Assembly: GCF_949628265.1 (NCBI RefSeq)
Contig: NC_088790.1
Span: forward strand, 7,878,545-7,942,544
Direction of reading: 5' to 3'
Source of the DNA: Cloeon dipterum
Lineage: Eukaryota; Arthropoda; Insecta; Ephemeroptera; Baetidae
Length of the DNA: 64,000 nt
The position numbers and the translations under genes are program-made. Every line of letters starts with the position of its first letter. Within the stretch, counting starts at the first letter, position 1. This document shows positions 12,901 to 24,332 of this stretch, piece by piece. Under the pieces are notes generated by a model. The model made no database searches and was not told the origin of the DNA. It was given only the letters and a program-made list of their open reading frames with translations.

Positions 12901-15900
12901 CAGTCGTTTTTTTAACAAGCCGCACTTTGCTATCACTTGTTTTAGTGGATCTCTTTTGAGACACGAATTCAGGCGAATCAGCCTTGGCCTTAATCGGCGG
13001 AGCAACTGACTGTTTCTTGGATGCTCCGTCTTCAGTCTTTTTGGGCCGCCCAGGTCCTCGCCGGGCTTGACCGCTTGGTGACTCAGCATCGTTGATGACC
13101 TTTGCAACAGGCAACACTGCGTCGCCTGCGCTCTTGTCCTTCTTAGGCCTACCTCTGCCCTTTTTCTCAACCGACACAACTTTTGTGGGTCTTCCTGGCC
13201 TCTTCTTTGTTTCACAAGCTGGGGAATATTCCTTCGTCGCTGTTGTCTGGATGTAACTTGACTGAGATGAAGCGTGGTGTGGTGACGCGGGTGCCAGATT
13301 AGAAGCGGGAGAGCATGACTGGTGCACGGGCGAACCAGCGACCGACTGAATTCCACTATCTGGAGACACATTAGACTCGCAGCAGTCTAGTGGAATGTAG
13401 GGTTCGATTTCGACGGTATTTTTTGAATTCACCTCCTCTGTATTCCTCTCTTTTTTCTGCTTTGAACGCCTCTGTTTTGGCGCACTCGTCTCAGCTTGCT
13501 CAGATTTTGGTTTAGTCGGGCTGTTGGAGTAGCTGCCTTCCTTTTTGTCATTTTGAGAAAGTAAATTTTGCTCGTATTGCTGGAGGAGCCTACATGAATA
13601 CATCGGAGCGTTCGTGTGGGAGCTCTTTCTGTCCACGTCACTGCCTTCATCCTCGTCATCGCTGACACGACTCCTTCCGCCATCTGTGCAAGCTGTTTAC
13701 ACAATGAGTTAAGTTATGCTGCTGAAATTGCAAAGTGTCAACTTACAAGTGCTGTCTTCTACAACGTCAATACTCAGTATCCTATCATCCACCATTTTAG
13801 ACAAGACTTCGCGGCCCGACTCGCTGTCAGACGAAGAGTGGACGACTGCATTTTGAGCTGGGGCTACATCTGCTGATTTTCCAGCCAAAGTCGTGACGTC
13901 CTCGAATCCAAACGGACCGGCGACATCCTCGTTTGTCACGGACGCAGAAACATCTGGCAAGATAGCTGCTAAGTCTTCTTGGTTTATCTCCTGTTGGTGC
14001 GCGTATTAGGTACAAACCTTAGAAAATAAAATTTCATTTTACCTGTAATGCATCTCCAGAGAGCTCGTGTGCAAGTTGCGATATTGCTGCTTCAGGTTGA
14101 GTCGAGCGAGCCGAAGAGGCCTGGGCCAGCGACTCCTGACCCCGTTTACCCACAGCTCGCTGTGGAGGTTGCTGAATTTGTTGTGATGTGCTTGCAGTCG
14201 CACCCTGAAAAATCAATTTCACAAAATCAGACAGAGAAAAACGGTCGATCTAGGATTTTAACAGAAGGCTACACTGTTTCATTCAAGATTTGAGTCACTT
14301 AAAAAAAACTGTGCTGTCGCCCTTGAAACCATGCGTGACAAACGAATAATTGCAAAATGAATCTATGGCAAATGCTAGGAAACACGCGAAAAATGGCAAG
14401 GTCACATTTAACAAAAATCAGCATTTCTGCTAATTACTTTAATTTAAATTCATGTCCAAGCTGTTTGCACGGGACGTATTCCCCGAGAAATCACTGCACA
14501 TTCCAGCGGAAACCTGTTTGACGAGCAGCCATGAATAAATTTTCCATATTTTCGGATTATACACGAGCGCAAATATGTTTCTTTCAAATCGAGCGAATGC
14601 GTGGAAAAAGCGAGCGAGCGAGTAAGCAACCCTTTTCGATTCTCCCATTCGGGTGCTCTTGACCCGATTTTGTTTCGTCCGTGCTCTCACTTTTGGCGGC
14701 GGGAAGGGCACAGTGACCTCTGACGAAGTCACCGAATGCCTGCTTTGTCCAGACGCATAACTCACTCTTTATTTAGTAGCAGCGGCAACCTTCTCGCGCG
14801 CGCACATTAAATGCGCAAAAATCGAGGCGAATCGGGCTGCCGTTTGCAGAATGCTAAAAAAGCGGCCGGCGTCACCTTGAGCGAGAGCGGCTTCCGTAAA
14901 TTTGCACTTGCCAAATCGACAAACGCGCATTTCAAGGTCGGGCGGCCCATTATATTGTTGGCTTTACGGATCCCATAATAAGTCCCTTAAAAAGAGCGAC
15001 ACACTCGCACACGCATAACGAGTGTCCGTGCGTCCGCTCCGCCGGTGCCCCCTCTAATTAGCTAAAGTCTGCATCTCAGGAAATCGCTCTACCATTGTTT
15101 ACCTGACGGACTGTGAGAAATCACGAGTCGATCAGTGAGTCACTTCAGACGCATCAGGCAAGGTCCGAGAGTGAAAGCGATTGTTATGTCTGCTGGCTGT
15201 TGCAGGCGCAAAAGTGAAACCGATTCGCTGGTCGGTGCGCGACGACCACGCGTTATACATAATTATGCCGGCGCGAGTGCACAATAATTGCTCTTTGCCG
15301 GTTATTACCCTATCAAATAGAGAAATCTTGACTAAACGAACATAAGAGAATGATTGTTTCTCAATTATTTGAAAGTGAAGTGAATTGGTTTTAAGTGACA
15401 GTTAATCTAAAAACGACAGTTCATGTCATTGAAATTAGCAATTGTAATTGCGCGTCAGGGAATAAATCGATTATAATTTTATTGTTGATTTTTCGTCTTG
15501 GAATGTCTAAGTAATTCAACTTTAAAATACAATAAAAAAAACATCATAGAAATAAACTGTCACTTCAAATTTTTAAAAATTAAATTAAAATTATGAGAAT
15601 TATATTTTCTGTGAAAATAATTGACCAGAACTGCAGATAAACAACAGTAAATAAAAAATAAACAACAAACGAAATGGGAAATACATATATGTATGTTTAA
15701 TTCACCTATTAAAACATTGGAATAAAAAATTTAATTATATCGTTGATCGGAGATTAGGAGCGGGTTACCTGTTGACATGCCCTGAGCAGGTGGCTGACCA
15801 GATCCCAATCCCAGGCACTGTCAGAGCCGCCGTCGGAGCCCTCCTTGCTGGCCAGGCTATTTTGTTGCAGGGCGAAAATGAACCATTCGGGCGACACGGG

Positions 15901-17667
15901 GCCCTGCAGTCCGGCGCCGACCGGCAGACTGTTGGTCGGCGGCGGGCCAGCACGCGTAAGCTCGACAATCATTATTCTAGTGCGAGCGTCGAAAAACACG
16001 GCTTTACATTACGAGCGCGTCATGTCGCACCAAGTGCTCGGCACCTTGCTCTGCCGCAGACTAATTTTGCATGACAGGAGTGGGAATTTACACCTCCGAT
16101 GATGGCGATTACGACGTCGGTGAGAGATGACGCTGCCATGCATGAGCACTCCGTCTTCATTCTCAGGAGTGTGGATCTTTTGAAGGTCAAGCCGCCAAGC
16201 ACATGGAGGCAGCGCGTTTTTATTTTTCTCTCTCTCTCAAGCTCGCTCGCTCACTCCCTTCCAGTCGCAACAACTGCTGCTGCGTGGGTAAAGCGAGACT
16301 GAGTTTTTCAGCTGCCACCCAACACAGCTCAAGCCGTTGCAAGACAAGCGCCAAAACTTACAAGACGCGCATTGTAATTCAACGTTAGCACTGCCGCTCT
16401 ATACATATGTATAAATATTTTGATCGCTTGCACCTGCTTGTCTCTATGTTCTTCCCGCCATTTGGAATTCATTCGTTTTTTCTTAATTTAAGTTAGCTGT
16501 TTAAGCTTATTAAAATATCAAGAAAAAACGCCTATAAAATAAAAATAAAAACATTTTATACCATAAGAATAATATAAAATTTAAAATTTCCTACCTTTGA
16601 CTCCTCCTTTTTGCGTGGTCGAAGGCGAGTCACTCTTGAATTCTGAACCTGCTGCTGTTTCTTCTTTTCCTGAGTTTGTTGAGGATTTATTTCGGGTTTT
16701 GACTGAGTTGATTCTGGTTTTGACTGAGGGGGCGGTGCCGGGGGCGAAGGCTCCTTCGCATTAACACTTTTGGGCGGTTCTTTAATTGGAGCTGCTTTCT
16801 GCTCCACTTGCCGGGCGACCGAGGTCGAGATTTTTAGCTTCAACCCTCCCTGCGTTAAAAAATTCAGCATGAATTTTTGCTTACATTACAAACAACTTTA
16901 TAATCAACCTGTTCGAAATTAGTCTCCCTGATAAGGAAAACTTGTTGTGATAAATCAGTAGGAGACGTGGGCCTACTGCAGGATGAGTATGAGGAATTTG
17001 AGCCAGACGATGACGAAGAGTTGCTTTTAGTTTCGCAGCCATCCTCACTTTCGTCTCCATCAGAAGAGTCATTATCATCGGATGAACTACAGCTGGTACC
17101 CTTTACAAAATGCTCATTTTAAACTTCAGTTCACAACAATAAAATTCCCAATTACATCTGCAATCGATCCACTTTCATCACCACACTCCGAACTGCCGCT
17201 TGAAGACTCGTTATCACTCTGCTCGCCACTGTCACTGTCATTGCCATCTCGGTCTCCACCGCTGGTGCTCCAGGGTTCACTCAAAGGATAAGGAACTTTT
17301 GTTGTAGAAGGTGAACCCTGCGTGAATATTAAATTTAGCTGCGCCTAGTAAAAACAAAAAATAATCGCTTACCTTGAAAGCTGACATGTCAACTGTTGAT
17401 GGTTGTTCCTCAGGCTCCGTGTCGTCTGGCGGGCGCAGAAACAAGTTGGACAAAAACGAGTTGCCGCACTGGCTGATCATCGGGTGATCGTCCACCCTCC
17501 GACCATTGCTATCCAGTCCTGGAACCAAGAACTGCATATCGATTTATTACTACACGCGTTTGAACTTTAAAGGTTGATGTAACCTTTTTCTCCTTTGGGG
17601 ATGAAGGCGAGTTCGGCTGGAAAGCTGGTGCCAGTGCCATTGAACCTTTGTCTGTTTGCTGGGACAT
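6927..17667 (-). CDS. ash1: ASH1 histone H3K36 methyltransferase (long isoform)
   Basis: Trithorax-group SET methyltransferase acting on nucleosomal H3K36 in the nucleus. Coding exons, in order: 17584-17667, 17373-17531, 17156-17317, 16909-17100, 16595-16849, 14043-14204, 13747-13990, 12492-13692, 12226-12433, 10691-12170, 9005-10207, 8194-8490, 7989-8136, 7554-7896, 7354-7497, 6927-7070; 2141 aa with all phases agreeing. The early ETNF...GLKLKI motif (end of exon 4, start of exon 5) matches the ASH1L N-terminus. Three AT-hooks (GRP cores) fall at about residues 580-640. A cysteine-rich AWS ends exon 10. SET follows from about residue 1383, with GWGVRT, NHSCEPN and YDYNF, then post-SET ([10 protein letters not shown]). 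A bromodomain lies at about 1660-1770, a PHD at about 1805-1850 (CICGLF...CERC...WQHGDC) and a BAH at about 1875-2030. The C-terminal LLKLLGK...LDVSYLLE motif matches ASH1L. Probable poly(A) signal at 6561-6566. Confidence 0.95.
14205..15768. other. ash1 intron with GC-rich core
   Basis: Intronic in both ash1 isoforms. The portion at about 14560-15300 is markedly richer in CpG and GC than the flanking intron, and it contains GAGCGAGC-type repeats near 14600-14625. No reading frame with coding character was found. It may hold regulatory elements. Confidence 0.3.
15769..15972 (-). CDS. ash1: Alternative first coding exon of ash1
   Basis: An ATG at 15972 opens 68 codons that end with CAG and a GT donor (gtaacc) in phase 0. 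The exon at 14043-14204 begins in phase 0, so the two join in frame and would give a protein of about 1925 aa without the first five exons of the long form. No credible acceptor precedes the ATG: an in-frame stop lies just upstream and there is no pyrimidine tract. It therefore looks like a first exon rather than a cassette. The peptide ([13 protein letters not shown], then a Gly/Ser/Asp-rich stretch) resembles nothing I recognise. The DNA just upstream on this strand (about 16000-16400) is GC-rich with GAGA-type runs, as expected of a promoter. Confidence 0.5.
16000..16330 (-). promoter_or_regulatory. Possible internal ash1 promoter
   Basis: This is a GC-rich, CpG-containing stretch inside an otherwise AT-rich intron, with a run of GAGAGAGA type on the minus strand at about 16230-16245. 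It lies directly upstream of the putative alternative first exon. No TATA box is seen. The assignment rests on position and composition only. Confidence 0.3.
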
Positions 17668-18891
17668 GATTGTTTTGATTGATCAGTCACTTCTGTATCT
17701 GCAGAAATCGAAATAAATATTGTAATTTGTAATAAAATTGTCAACTCAATCTTACGATGATCAATTTCTGCCGAGTTCAGTAGCACAACTTTCTGGGTTG
17801 TTGACCGTAGTAACGTTGACCATCATTCTATCGATGTAACACATTGATTGCTGGAACCAAAAACAATTTTGTTATGTAAAAATACATTCAACTCCGGTAA
17901 AATTGATGAATTAAATGACTTTTCAGTATTTACGTCACAAAATACACACATGTCATGCGTCCCACGAAAATAACAAACACACAAACGGGATTCCAAGGTA
18001 TGATATTGGAAGAAATTAAAAATTTGCCAAAATTTTTCGTTACGCATCTTCCACAATATTACACATTTTAATGCTAAACACTATTCGCGATTGATCGTGT
18101 TACATTTGAACCGCAAAGACGCCTTTTTGTGCATGCATAATTAAGAATCGGATTATTGATGCAATTACGGACGACTTAATTTGATCGACAGGTGCCAATC
18201 GCTTTCTCGAGACAAAATTAAGTCGGTGGCTAAACGATCAAAGCCATTGACAAATTCACAAATAGAATAAATTGTGTAATAATTACGGCATCATGCAAAT
18301 GTTTACCTTCGAGACTATGCACCATCTCCCTCAAAACGGATATAAACACAATACATTACAAAATGGCGGCGATATAATTCTTGACCAAGGAAGTTATCGT
18401 TGGCGAGGGACAGTTTTGCGTGGATGTGCCGTAAGAGGGTAGCACGCAAACAAATTGCACGCGAAGGATCAGTGCAAAAATGCGGCGTAGGGGTTCATGA
18501 TTGTAATATCACGGAACCCGCGGGATTCAAAGCAATTTAGTCGTGGATTTAGCGGATCTAAAACTTTGCGCCTTTTTTCGTTGCATGCATTTAATATGGC
18601 GACTAGTCGTGTCTGCCAAACTGCATAAAGATCTTGTTTCCGCACTTTCCGCAGCACAGGATGGCCAACGAACGATAAACATACAAGCATAGGCACACGA
18701 CCGCAGCCGTGCCGATGCCGATACACAAAAGCGACAAGCAACTACAAAGGGCACAAGTCAGCATAAGTCAAGGCCGGAAACAGCAGGAAAAAGATTGGAA
18801 CCGCAGTGTTTTGAAAACGTGCTCTGAGCTTAGCACAGCAGGACAATAGCGTAATTTAATCATGACAACATGATATGAGCAGCACATTCAG
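17668..18891. promoter_or_regulatory. Divergent intergenic region of ash1 and the sorting nexin
   Basis: Head-to-head spacer of 1.2 kb between the start codons of ash1 (-) and the PX-domain gene (+). It must contain both promoters and 5' UTRs. No TATA box or convincing coding exon is visible. Confidence 0.4.
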
Positions 18892-19543
18892 ATGAGCAGT
18901 TTGAACATAACCCAGTATCGACTAGTCGAGAATGCTAACGTAAAGCCGCACTATGTGTACGTCGTAGAAATTTTATATTACGGGAAGAAGCATTTGGTTG
19001 AGAAAAGATACAGCGCTTTTCACTCCTTGCATCGCGAGGTGAGGCTGAATGAAGTTATGCTTTATTTGCAATAAATTAATTAATTTTTACAGCTTCGAAC
19101 AAATTTCCAAACACCAGTGTTTCCTCCAAAAAGGGTTCGGAACACACAACCAAAAATATTAGAACAGAGACGTTTAGGCTTGGAACGGTATCTCCAGCAA
19201 ATGCTGAGGTCCAGTGCTACAAGAAAGAAGATCCTTACATTTTTCGGTCTTAATCCCTCCCAAGAAAATGAGTACGTTTTTTAAATAATTTTTCTGAAAT
19301 CCCCAACAAGGGTGTTATGCTTTCTCTTAATTTATTATATTATTATTTATTTGTTTACATGTTTCCAGCTCCATTACCGTGGAAGATTTGTCTGAGGAAG
19401 AAATTGATGAGGACGACAAATCTGTAAACCACACTCACATTTTCAAATACAACCAAGACCCTTACCTGGCAATTGAGGGTAACAAATTTGGGGACATTCT
19501 GAGTTCTGGAGTCCTATCAGTGTATTACGGTGATCACCACTAA
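18892..19543 (+). CDS. PX-domain sorting nexin, SNX24/SNX22 type
   Basis: Small sorting nexin expected to bind phosphatidylinositol 3-phosphate on endosomes. Exons 18892-19038, 19093-19271 and 19369-19543 give 166 aa. The first exon encodes the PX start (ITQYRLVE..., then YVYVVEILYYGKKHLVEKRYSAF), with the RYSAFH motif that contains the conserved PX arginine. Exon 2 supplies the PPK...RR.GLE.YLQ motif typical of SNX22/24. The C-terminal tail is acidic (DLSEEEIDEDD). Introns are 54 and 97 nt. The length fits SNX24 (about 170 aa). The next gene starts 62 nt after the stop on the same strand, with an intron in the gap. Confidence 0.88.
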
Positions 19544-19551
19544 ACTTAAAT

Positions 19552-19604
19552 GTGAGTCTGACTCTTTTCGTCTGTTGAAGACGCTCAACAGTTCTCTTTT
19601 CCAG
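19552..19604 (+). other. 53-nt intercistronic intron between the nexin and the transporter
   Basis: Eight bases after the nexin stop codon there is a consensus donor (gtgagt, 19552). A pyrimidine-rich acceptor (ttctcttttccag) ends at 19604, one base before the transporter ATG. The length matches the other minimal introns here (53-57 nt). It implies that the transporter's 5' UTR overlaps the nexin's last exon, or that both frames sit on one mRNA. Confidence 0.55.
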
Positions 19605-19605
19605 A

Positions 19606-21140
19606 ATGGCTTCTCTAAGGTTAAGACAATTAGCAGTATTTTTGCTCATCTGGGTTGTTTATGCTTCCACCTATTTGATGAGGAAGCCATTGGGTGTGAT
19701 CAAGCACCTGATGGCGCAGGACATGCACTTGACCAAGGTGCAACTGGGCTGGATGGACACGGCAATGCTTTTGCCCTACGCCGTGCTTCAGGTGGTCTTT
19801 GGACCAGTTGGAGACCAACTCGGCCCCAGAAAGACTGTTGGCATCTGTCTCTTCATCACTGGGCTGAGTCTTTTGACGTTCAGCTCTTGGGACAACTACT
19901 ACATGCTGCTTGTGCTGTTGTTCATCAGTGGAGCGGGACAAGCACCCTGCTGGCCGGCCTGTTGCAAATGCTTGTCAGCCTGGTTTCCAGTAAGCTTGAT
20001 AATGATAATTTCTGCTGCAAACCATGCAAAACGAAATAAATGGTTTTAATACACTGCAGAATGAAAATATACCTCTATCTGCATGCTAAAAAACTTATTG
20101 TTTCTTAAAGTGGAGAAAATAATTATGAATTTTCACTATTAACCTCTTCTAGGTCAAGAGTATCATAGCCAATTCTAATTTTTAAATAAAATTTAATCCT
20201 CTTTTGATTTTTCTTATAGTTGTTAATCAACTTGATAATTAAAATTAAATTCCAGGATGACGCTCTCAACACAGCCTTCGGAGTGATGTCGACGTCTGCA
20301 TTTGGAGGGAGCATAATTGCCTCAGCCTCTGCGGTCTACCTGCAGAAGATGTATGGCTGGCGTTACGTCTACTTCATGCCGTCATTCCTCGTCCTCTTTT
20401 TGTCAATTTGCGCTTGGCTCTTTATGAGGCTTCCTTCTGAACTGCGCATCACGATCCCTGGCAAGGAAGATAAGACAAAGAAGGCCCAGCATGCTAGCCA
20501 AAGTCTCTTCGAGCTGTGGCGCATCCCGTCCGTGTCCGAAATGGCCACGGCCATGATGTGTCTCAAGCTTGTGCGCTACTCCATGTATTTGTGGCTCCCC
20601 ATTTACCTGTCGCAGTCGCTCAACTATTCACCAGATCAAGCAGGCCTCTTTTCTGTCATATTTGACGTTGGCGCGGTCATCGGCAGCACCATCCTAGGTT
20701 ACATCGTGGACAAGTACTGGCCGAGACACCCGCTTGTGCCGATTCTCATGTCTGGATTCGTCGGCATTGTGTCCTTTGTTTTCTTCACCTGGACTGCACG
20801 CTGGGGCATGAGCTACAACATGATTTTCATGGTCGCTGCTGGAGCCGGCGTTTGCGCCCCTGACGCCCTCCTGGGTGGCTCTGTGTCCATGTCCATTGGT
20901 GAGGCGGACGGGAGAAATGCCGGCGCCTCCGTGACTGGTCTGATTAATGGGTTTGGAAGCTTGGGCGCCGTCGTTGAAGGTCCGCTTGTCGGGCTGATAA
21001 CCGAATGGTTTGGCTGGAACGCTATGTTCCTCTTGATTATAGTGCTCTCCACTTTTGGATCGATGTGCGTTTTCAAAGCCATCATGATACAGAAAAAGCA
21101 AATGCGTAGTAGACAGTCGTTGCTAGATGTTGATATTTAA
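19606..21140 (+). CDS. MFS transporter of the organophosphate antiporter (SLC37/GlpT-like) group
   Basis: Membrane carrier probably exchanging a sugar phosphate or glycerol phosphate for phosphate; the substrate is inferred only from family. Exons 19606-19989 and 20256-21140 join in phase 0 and give 422 aa. About 12 hydrophobic segments are visible. The loop 2-3 signature FGPVGDQLGPRK (MFS motif A) lies near residue 65. The segment GQAPCWPACCKCLSAWF resembles the SLC37 GxGWPPCGK...W motif. The protein is at the short end for SLC37 members and lacks the long central loop of SLC37A1-3. It may instead belong to a related, poorly characterised MFS clade. An AATAAA at 21327-21332 fits its 3' end. 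Confidence 0.8.
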
Positions 21141-21326
21141 GCTGGAGATATTGTATTTTGACTGTCTAGCGTAGAACAAAGCACAAAGTCGTTGTTGTTT
21201 AATTTATCAAGTAAAAAATATTCCAATAACAGATCTCCATTAGCGTTTTATCATTTGACAATGTTACTTTGATGGATGAGCATTAATTGTAGTATGAACT
21301 CCTTGCTTAACTTACTCTTGAGACTT

Positions 21327-21332
21327 AATAAA
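21327..21332 (+). terminator. Poly(A) signal of the MFS transporter gene
   Basis: Canonical AATAAA 187 nt after the transporter stop codon. Confidence 0.5.
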
Positions 21333-21417
21333 TGATATCTACTGAGGAAACCTTGAAGTATTATTTTAAATTAAAAATCAAGGAAGAAAATAAGCAGTTG
21401 TGTTGCAGAGTAGTTTT

Positions 21418-21423
21418 TTTATT
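21418..21423 (-). terminator. Poly(A) signal of the E2F gene
   Basis: Minus-strand AATAAA about 183 nt past the E2F stop. The convergent transporter signal lies about 90 nt away. Confidence 0.5.
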
Positions 21424-21462
21424 GTTTAAGTGCGGGCAATCCAACTAGTGCAGTTACAAAAT

Positions 21463-21474
21463 TTTGGCGCGAAA
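21463..21474. promoter_or_regulatory. Two-sided E2F consensus site in the E2F 3' UTR
   Basis: The 12-mer TTTGGCGCGAAA carries a TTTSSCGC match on both strands. It lies between the E2F stop codon (21606) and its poly(A) signal. Confidence 0.4.
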
Positions 21475-21605
21475 CATCTACCGCCAAGCGTAAGATTTGT
21501 ACCGCAATAGCGCTTTAATGCCAACAAAAACAGCAATGCGACCCAGCAAAGAAAATGATGGTGATTGGTAAAAATACAATATTTTACATAATGATTGAGT
21601 AATGG

Positions 21606-22574
21606 TTAGGCATCTATATCATAAAGGTCTGAAATGCTCTCATTGTCTCCATGACTGAAATGATAGTCATGTGCTGTGGTGGGTGGGCTGAGCCTCTGCA
21701 CTGGCCACTTCTCACAGTCGAGCACCAGATCTTCGTAAATCTGCTCAAAATTTTGTAAAATGAGGGGGTCCGTGTTTTCCTGATCAGACTCGTGCTTCTC
21801 CAGCATGTTCAAGATGTTGTCAATTTCCTCATCTTCACTCTTGGCTCTCTTGGCAGGGCGACCTTTAACTGGTCTTTTGGGTTTGACCTTGTCCTCATCC
21901 TCCTCCTCCTCCTTTTTCCTCTTCAAGCTGCGCTCATTGTGATAGTCAACAGACTTCTGCTGGTCGACAAAAGAAACCTGCATAACATAAACACTGTAAG
22001 TCATACCTTTTATTAATCTAGATTCTGAATTAACCTGAACTGGTCCACCAGTGGACTTGATGCTGAAGCTGAACTTATTTTCGGAGATTGTGCCCATCGC
22101 TAGGGAGGCACCAGGAGGAGCATGAATTGCAAGCAAATTGCCCTCGGAGAAGACTTCAACTAGGTCCATGGGCGCGACATAGCTGAGAGGGACATTAGCT
22201 TTTTCCTCCGTGACATTTTTCATGCTCTGCAGGATCCAACGACGGTGGGTGTCGATTATTTTCTCATAGTCCTCCAAAAGCCTCATTTCTTCCTTGATGA
22301 TTATCAGACTTTCTGCATACTCTGCAGTGTTGGCGCTGGGGCCGCCTCCTTTCCATTGTATACTGTTTTTACTCTTCTTCTCAATTAACCCAATGCCTTC
22401 AAGGACATTGGTGATGTCATAGATACGACGCTTCTGCCGCACTGCCAAAATGTCAGCAGCTACTTTCAGGTCAAGAATGCCCTCTTTCGCTTCTTGAAGC
22501 AGCGTTACAAATCGGGTTGTGAGCAAGCCAAGCGACTTCTCAAAGCGACTCGGTGCCGAAGGTGTGTCACTCAT
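21606..22574 (-). CDS. E2F4/E2F5-type transcription factor
   Basis: DNA-binding regulator of cell-cycle genes that works with a DP partner and RB-family pocket proteins; probably the repressor-class E2F (E2F2 in flies). The chosen start is the ATG at 22574 ([20 protein letters not shown]), which matches the E2F4/5 N-terminus. Upstream in-frame codons look like 5' UTR. The winged helix includes [19 protein letters not shown], followed by a leucine-zipper and marked-box region and an acidic, basic-patched linker. The end [11 protein letters not shown]...DLYDIDA is the pocket-binding box (compare E2F4 DYIYNLDESEG...DLFD). An intron at 21978-22034 (57 nt) interrupts the marked box. Removing it gives GGPVQVSFVDQ, which aligns with E2F4, and a 303-aa protein. 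Confidence 0.92.
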   Translation of the reverse strand: MSDTPSAPSRFEKSLGLLTTRFVTLLQEAKEGILDLKVAADILAVRQKRRIYDITNVLEGIGLIEKKSKNSIQWKGGGPSANTAEYAESLIIIKEEMRLLEDYEKIIDTHRRWILQSMKNVTEEKANVPLSYVAPMDLVEVFSEGNLLAIHAPPGASLAMGTISENKFSFSIKSTGGPVQVNSESRLIKGMTYSVYVMQVSFVDQQKSVDYHNERSLKRKKEEEEDEDKVKPKRPVKGRPAKRAKSEDEEIDNILNMLEKHESDQENTDPLILQNFEQIYEDLVLDCEKWPVQRLSPPTTAHDYHFSHGDNESISDLYDIDA

Positions 22575-22833
22575 ATTTCTCGAATCTCTTGGTTTTTCCT
22601 GCAAGTAAATTGCTATAATACTTGATTCCAAGTTGAGAGCTAATGATTCTGCTCACATGAATGGCAAACAATTCGCACTGACGATAAGAAAAGGCACGGA
22701 TTGCAACTTTAGCGGGTAATTTTCCCTCGTCGCGTTTTGTCAACAAAATATTTTCAAATTGAGCAAGGCGCAACAACTACGCCACCACAAGCGCTACGGG
22801 GGACGTAAAAACTATCAAAATTTCAGCGCTGTG

Positions 22834-22888
22834 ATTGGCGAAAGCGAGAGCGGGAAGCGAGCATTTCAAATATACAAGTGCGGGAAAC
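22834..22888 (-). promoter_or_regulatory. CCAAT box and E2F sites upstream of the E2F gene
   Basis: About 260-315 nt upstream of the E2F ATG are a minus-strand CCAAT (22834-22838), a near-consensus GCGGGAAG (22850-22857) and a perfect GCGGGAAA/TTTCCCGC site (22881-22888). This grouping is typical of cell-cycle promoters and suggests autoregulation. Confidence 0.45.
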
Positions 22889-24332
22889 CATGCTGCTGTC
22901 TTTGATGAACCAGGGGAATTAATCATAAAGGGAAAAGGGGACTTTGCCAAAACAATAACTAATTTTATCGAATTCAAGGAATCTTTTTAAAGAAATCAGC
23001 AAGTTTTAAAGTGGTTTCAGTAGTGAACTTATCGAAGACTTTCGGGGGATGAGGGGCCTGCTGAGGTCAACGGGATACTTATAGCAGAAGTTTCCAATAA
23101 TTGTAAAAAAATTTATATAAAATGTGGTGCATAAAGCAGAAGTGATAATAAAATTGCTATCCCATATATATCATAATAAAATGCATTATATTTTATCATA
23201 GTTCGAAATAGATTATTATTTTTGTTATAAAAAATGTTGAATTCAATAAATACTATTATTAAAACAAAATAATGTAACACAATATATGTGTACCAATAAA
23301 TTTTTGTTACCCTAGCTAAAAAAGAAAATTATTTTATAATGAAGCGTTACGTGTTTACAAAATCTTGATTTCATGGATGTCAAATTATATTGTAATAATA
23401 CTGTGTTTGCATTGCTTATATTATGTCATTTTAATATTTGACTATTTGTAATTGATTTATAATGACATATGAACTGAAAATATTTTTTTATGATTTATTT
23501 ATCCATTATAGTTCAACATACAGTAAATTTTCAAAGGCCAAAATATTATGAAAATGTTTAATACTTTGAAGAAAAATGTTTAAAAATATCCAAAATATTT
23601 CAAAAATCAGCATCCAGCAGTTTTCTATTTTCTATGTGACATTAAAATAATGATACTTTAATCTGATTAAAGGGTAACTTCGGAGGCATCCACCATAATC
23701 AAAATTAATTTAGTGTTGCGCAATCTGTACAGACATACCAAAGATTTTTCGTAACCCCTACTTAAACTTGGCACATCCTGTGAGCAATATTATAAATGCG
23801 AGGTCACCGGGTCCCAATAACACCGGCGAGCGGAAAAAATAAAAATAAAACAGGCCTGACTAGCCGCAGAGGAGCTTAGGCCCTATGTGGCCATCTTTTT
23901 CATCTCCCTGCAAGGGCAGCCGGCAGCCAGTTCCGATATCCTCAAATATCTCCCTTTCTTTTGATACTTTTCTAAAATGCCTTTTACTTTACAGCGAGCC
24001 AATTGGCTAGATAGTTGGCTCGCATTATTATAATAATAATTGCCTGTTACTTTAGGGAAAAAAGGAAACATCTTAAAATACATAATACAATTTTGATAAT
24101 GCATCAACAATTGCAATAATAAACATATTGTTACAGATGGTTATATGTTATATGACCAGTGGCTATTTTTAAATTATAAATTTATGAATCAAAGTCGCTG
24201 TTAGCATCCGTGAAGCACTAGTCAGCACCCAGCGCTGCGCAGTGACAAATATTGTTCCTGCGCATCGCGGTCTCGAACAGAGTGATATAACTGAAGTAAC
24301 ACTTTATTCGACGAGTCATCCAGCTGTTGAAA
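22889..24332. other. Intergenic region of E2F and ubiquilin
   Basis: Head-to-head spacer. Positions 23050-23700 are very AT-rich with no coding signal. A dispersed-repeat copy occupies about 23783-23925. A 9-bp-arm hairpin (GCGAGCCAA and its complement) lies at 23994-24023. The ubiquilin promoter should lie in the last few hundred bases. Confidence 0.4.
23783..23925 (+). repeat. Copy A of a short dispersed repeat
   Basis: Shares a patchy but colinear match with 43655-43790. Common blocks are TCACCGRGTCCCAAWAACACC, then GCCGCAGAGGAGCT, then TGGCCATCTTT. Each copy ends in a small hairpin (CCCTGCAAGGG here, CCTCGCAACGAGG in the other). No open frame is shared. It could be a SINE or an old non-autonomous DNA element; the family is unknown. 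Confidence 0.5.
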
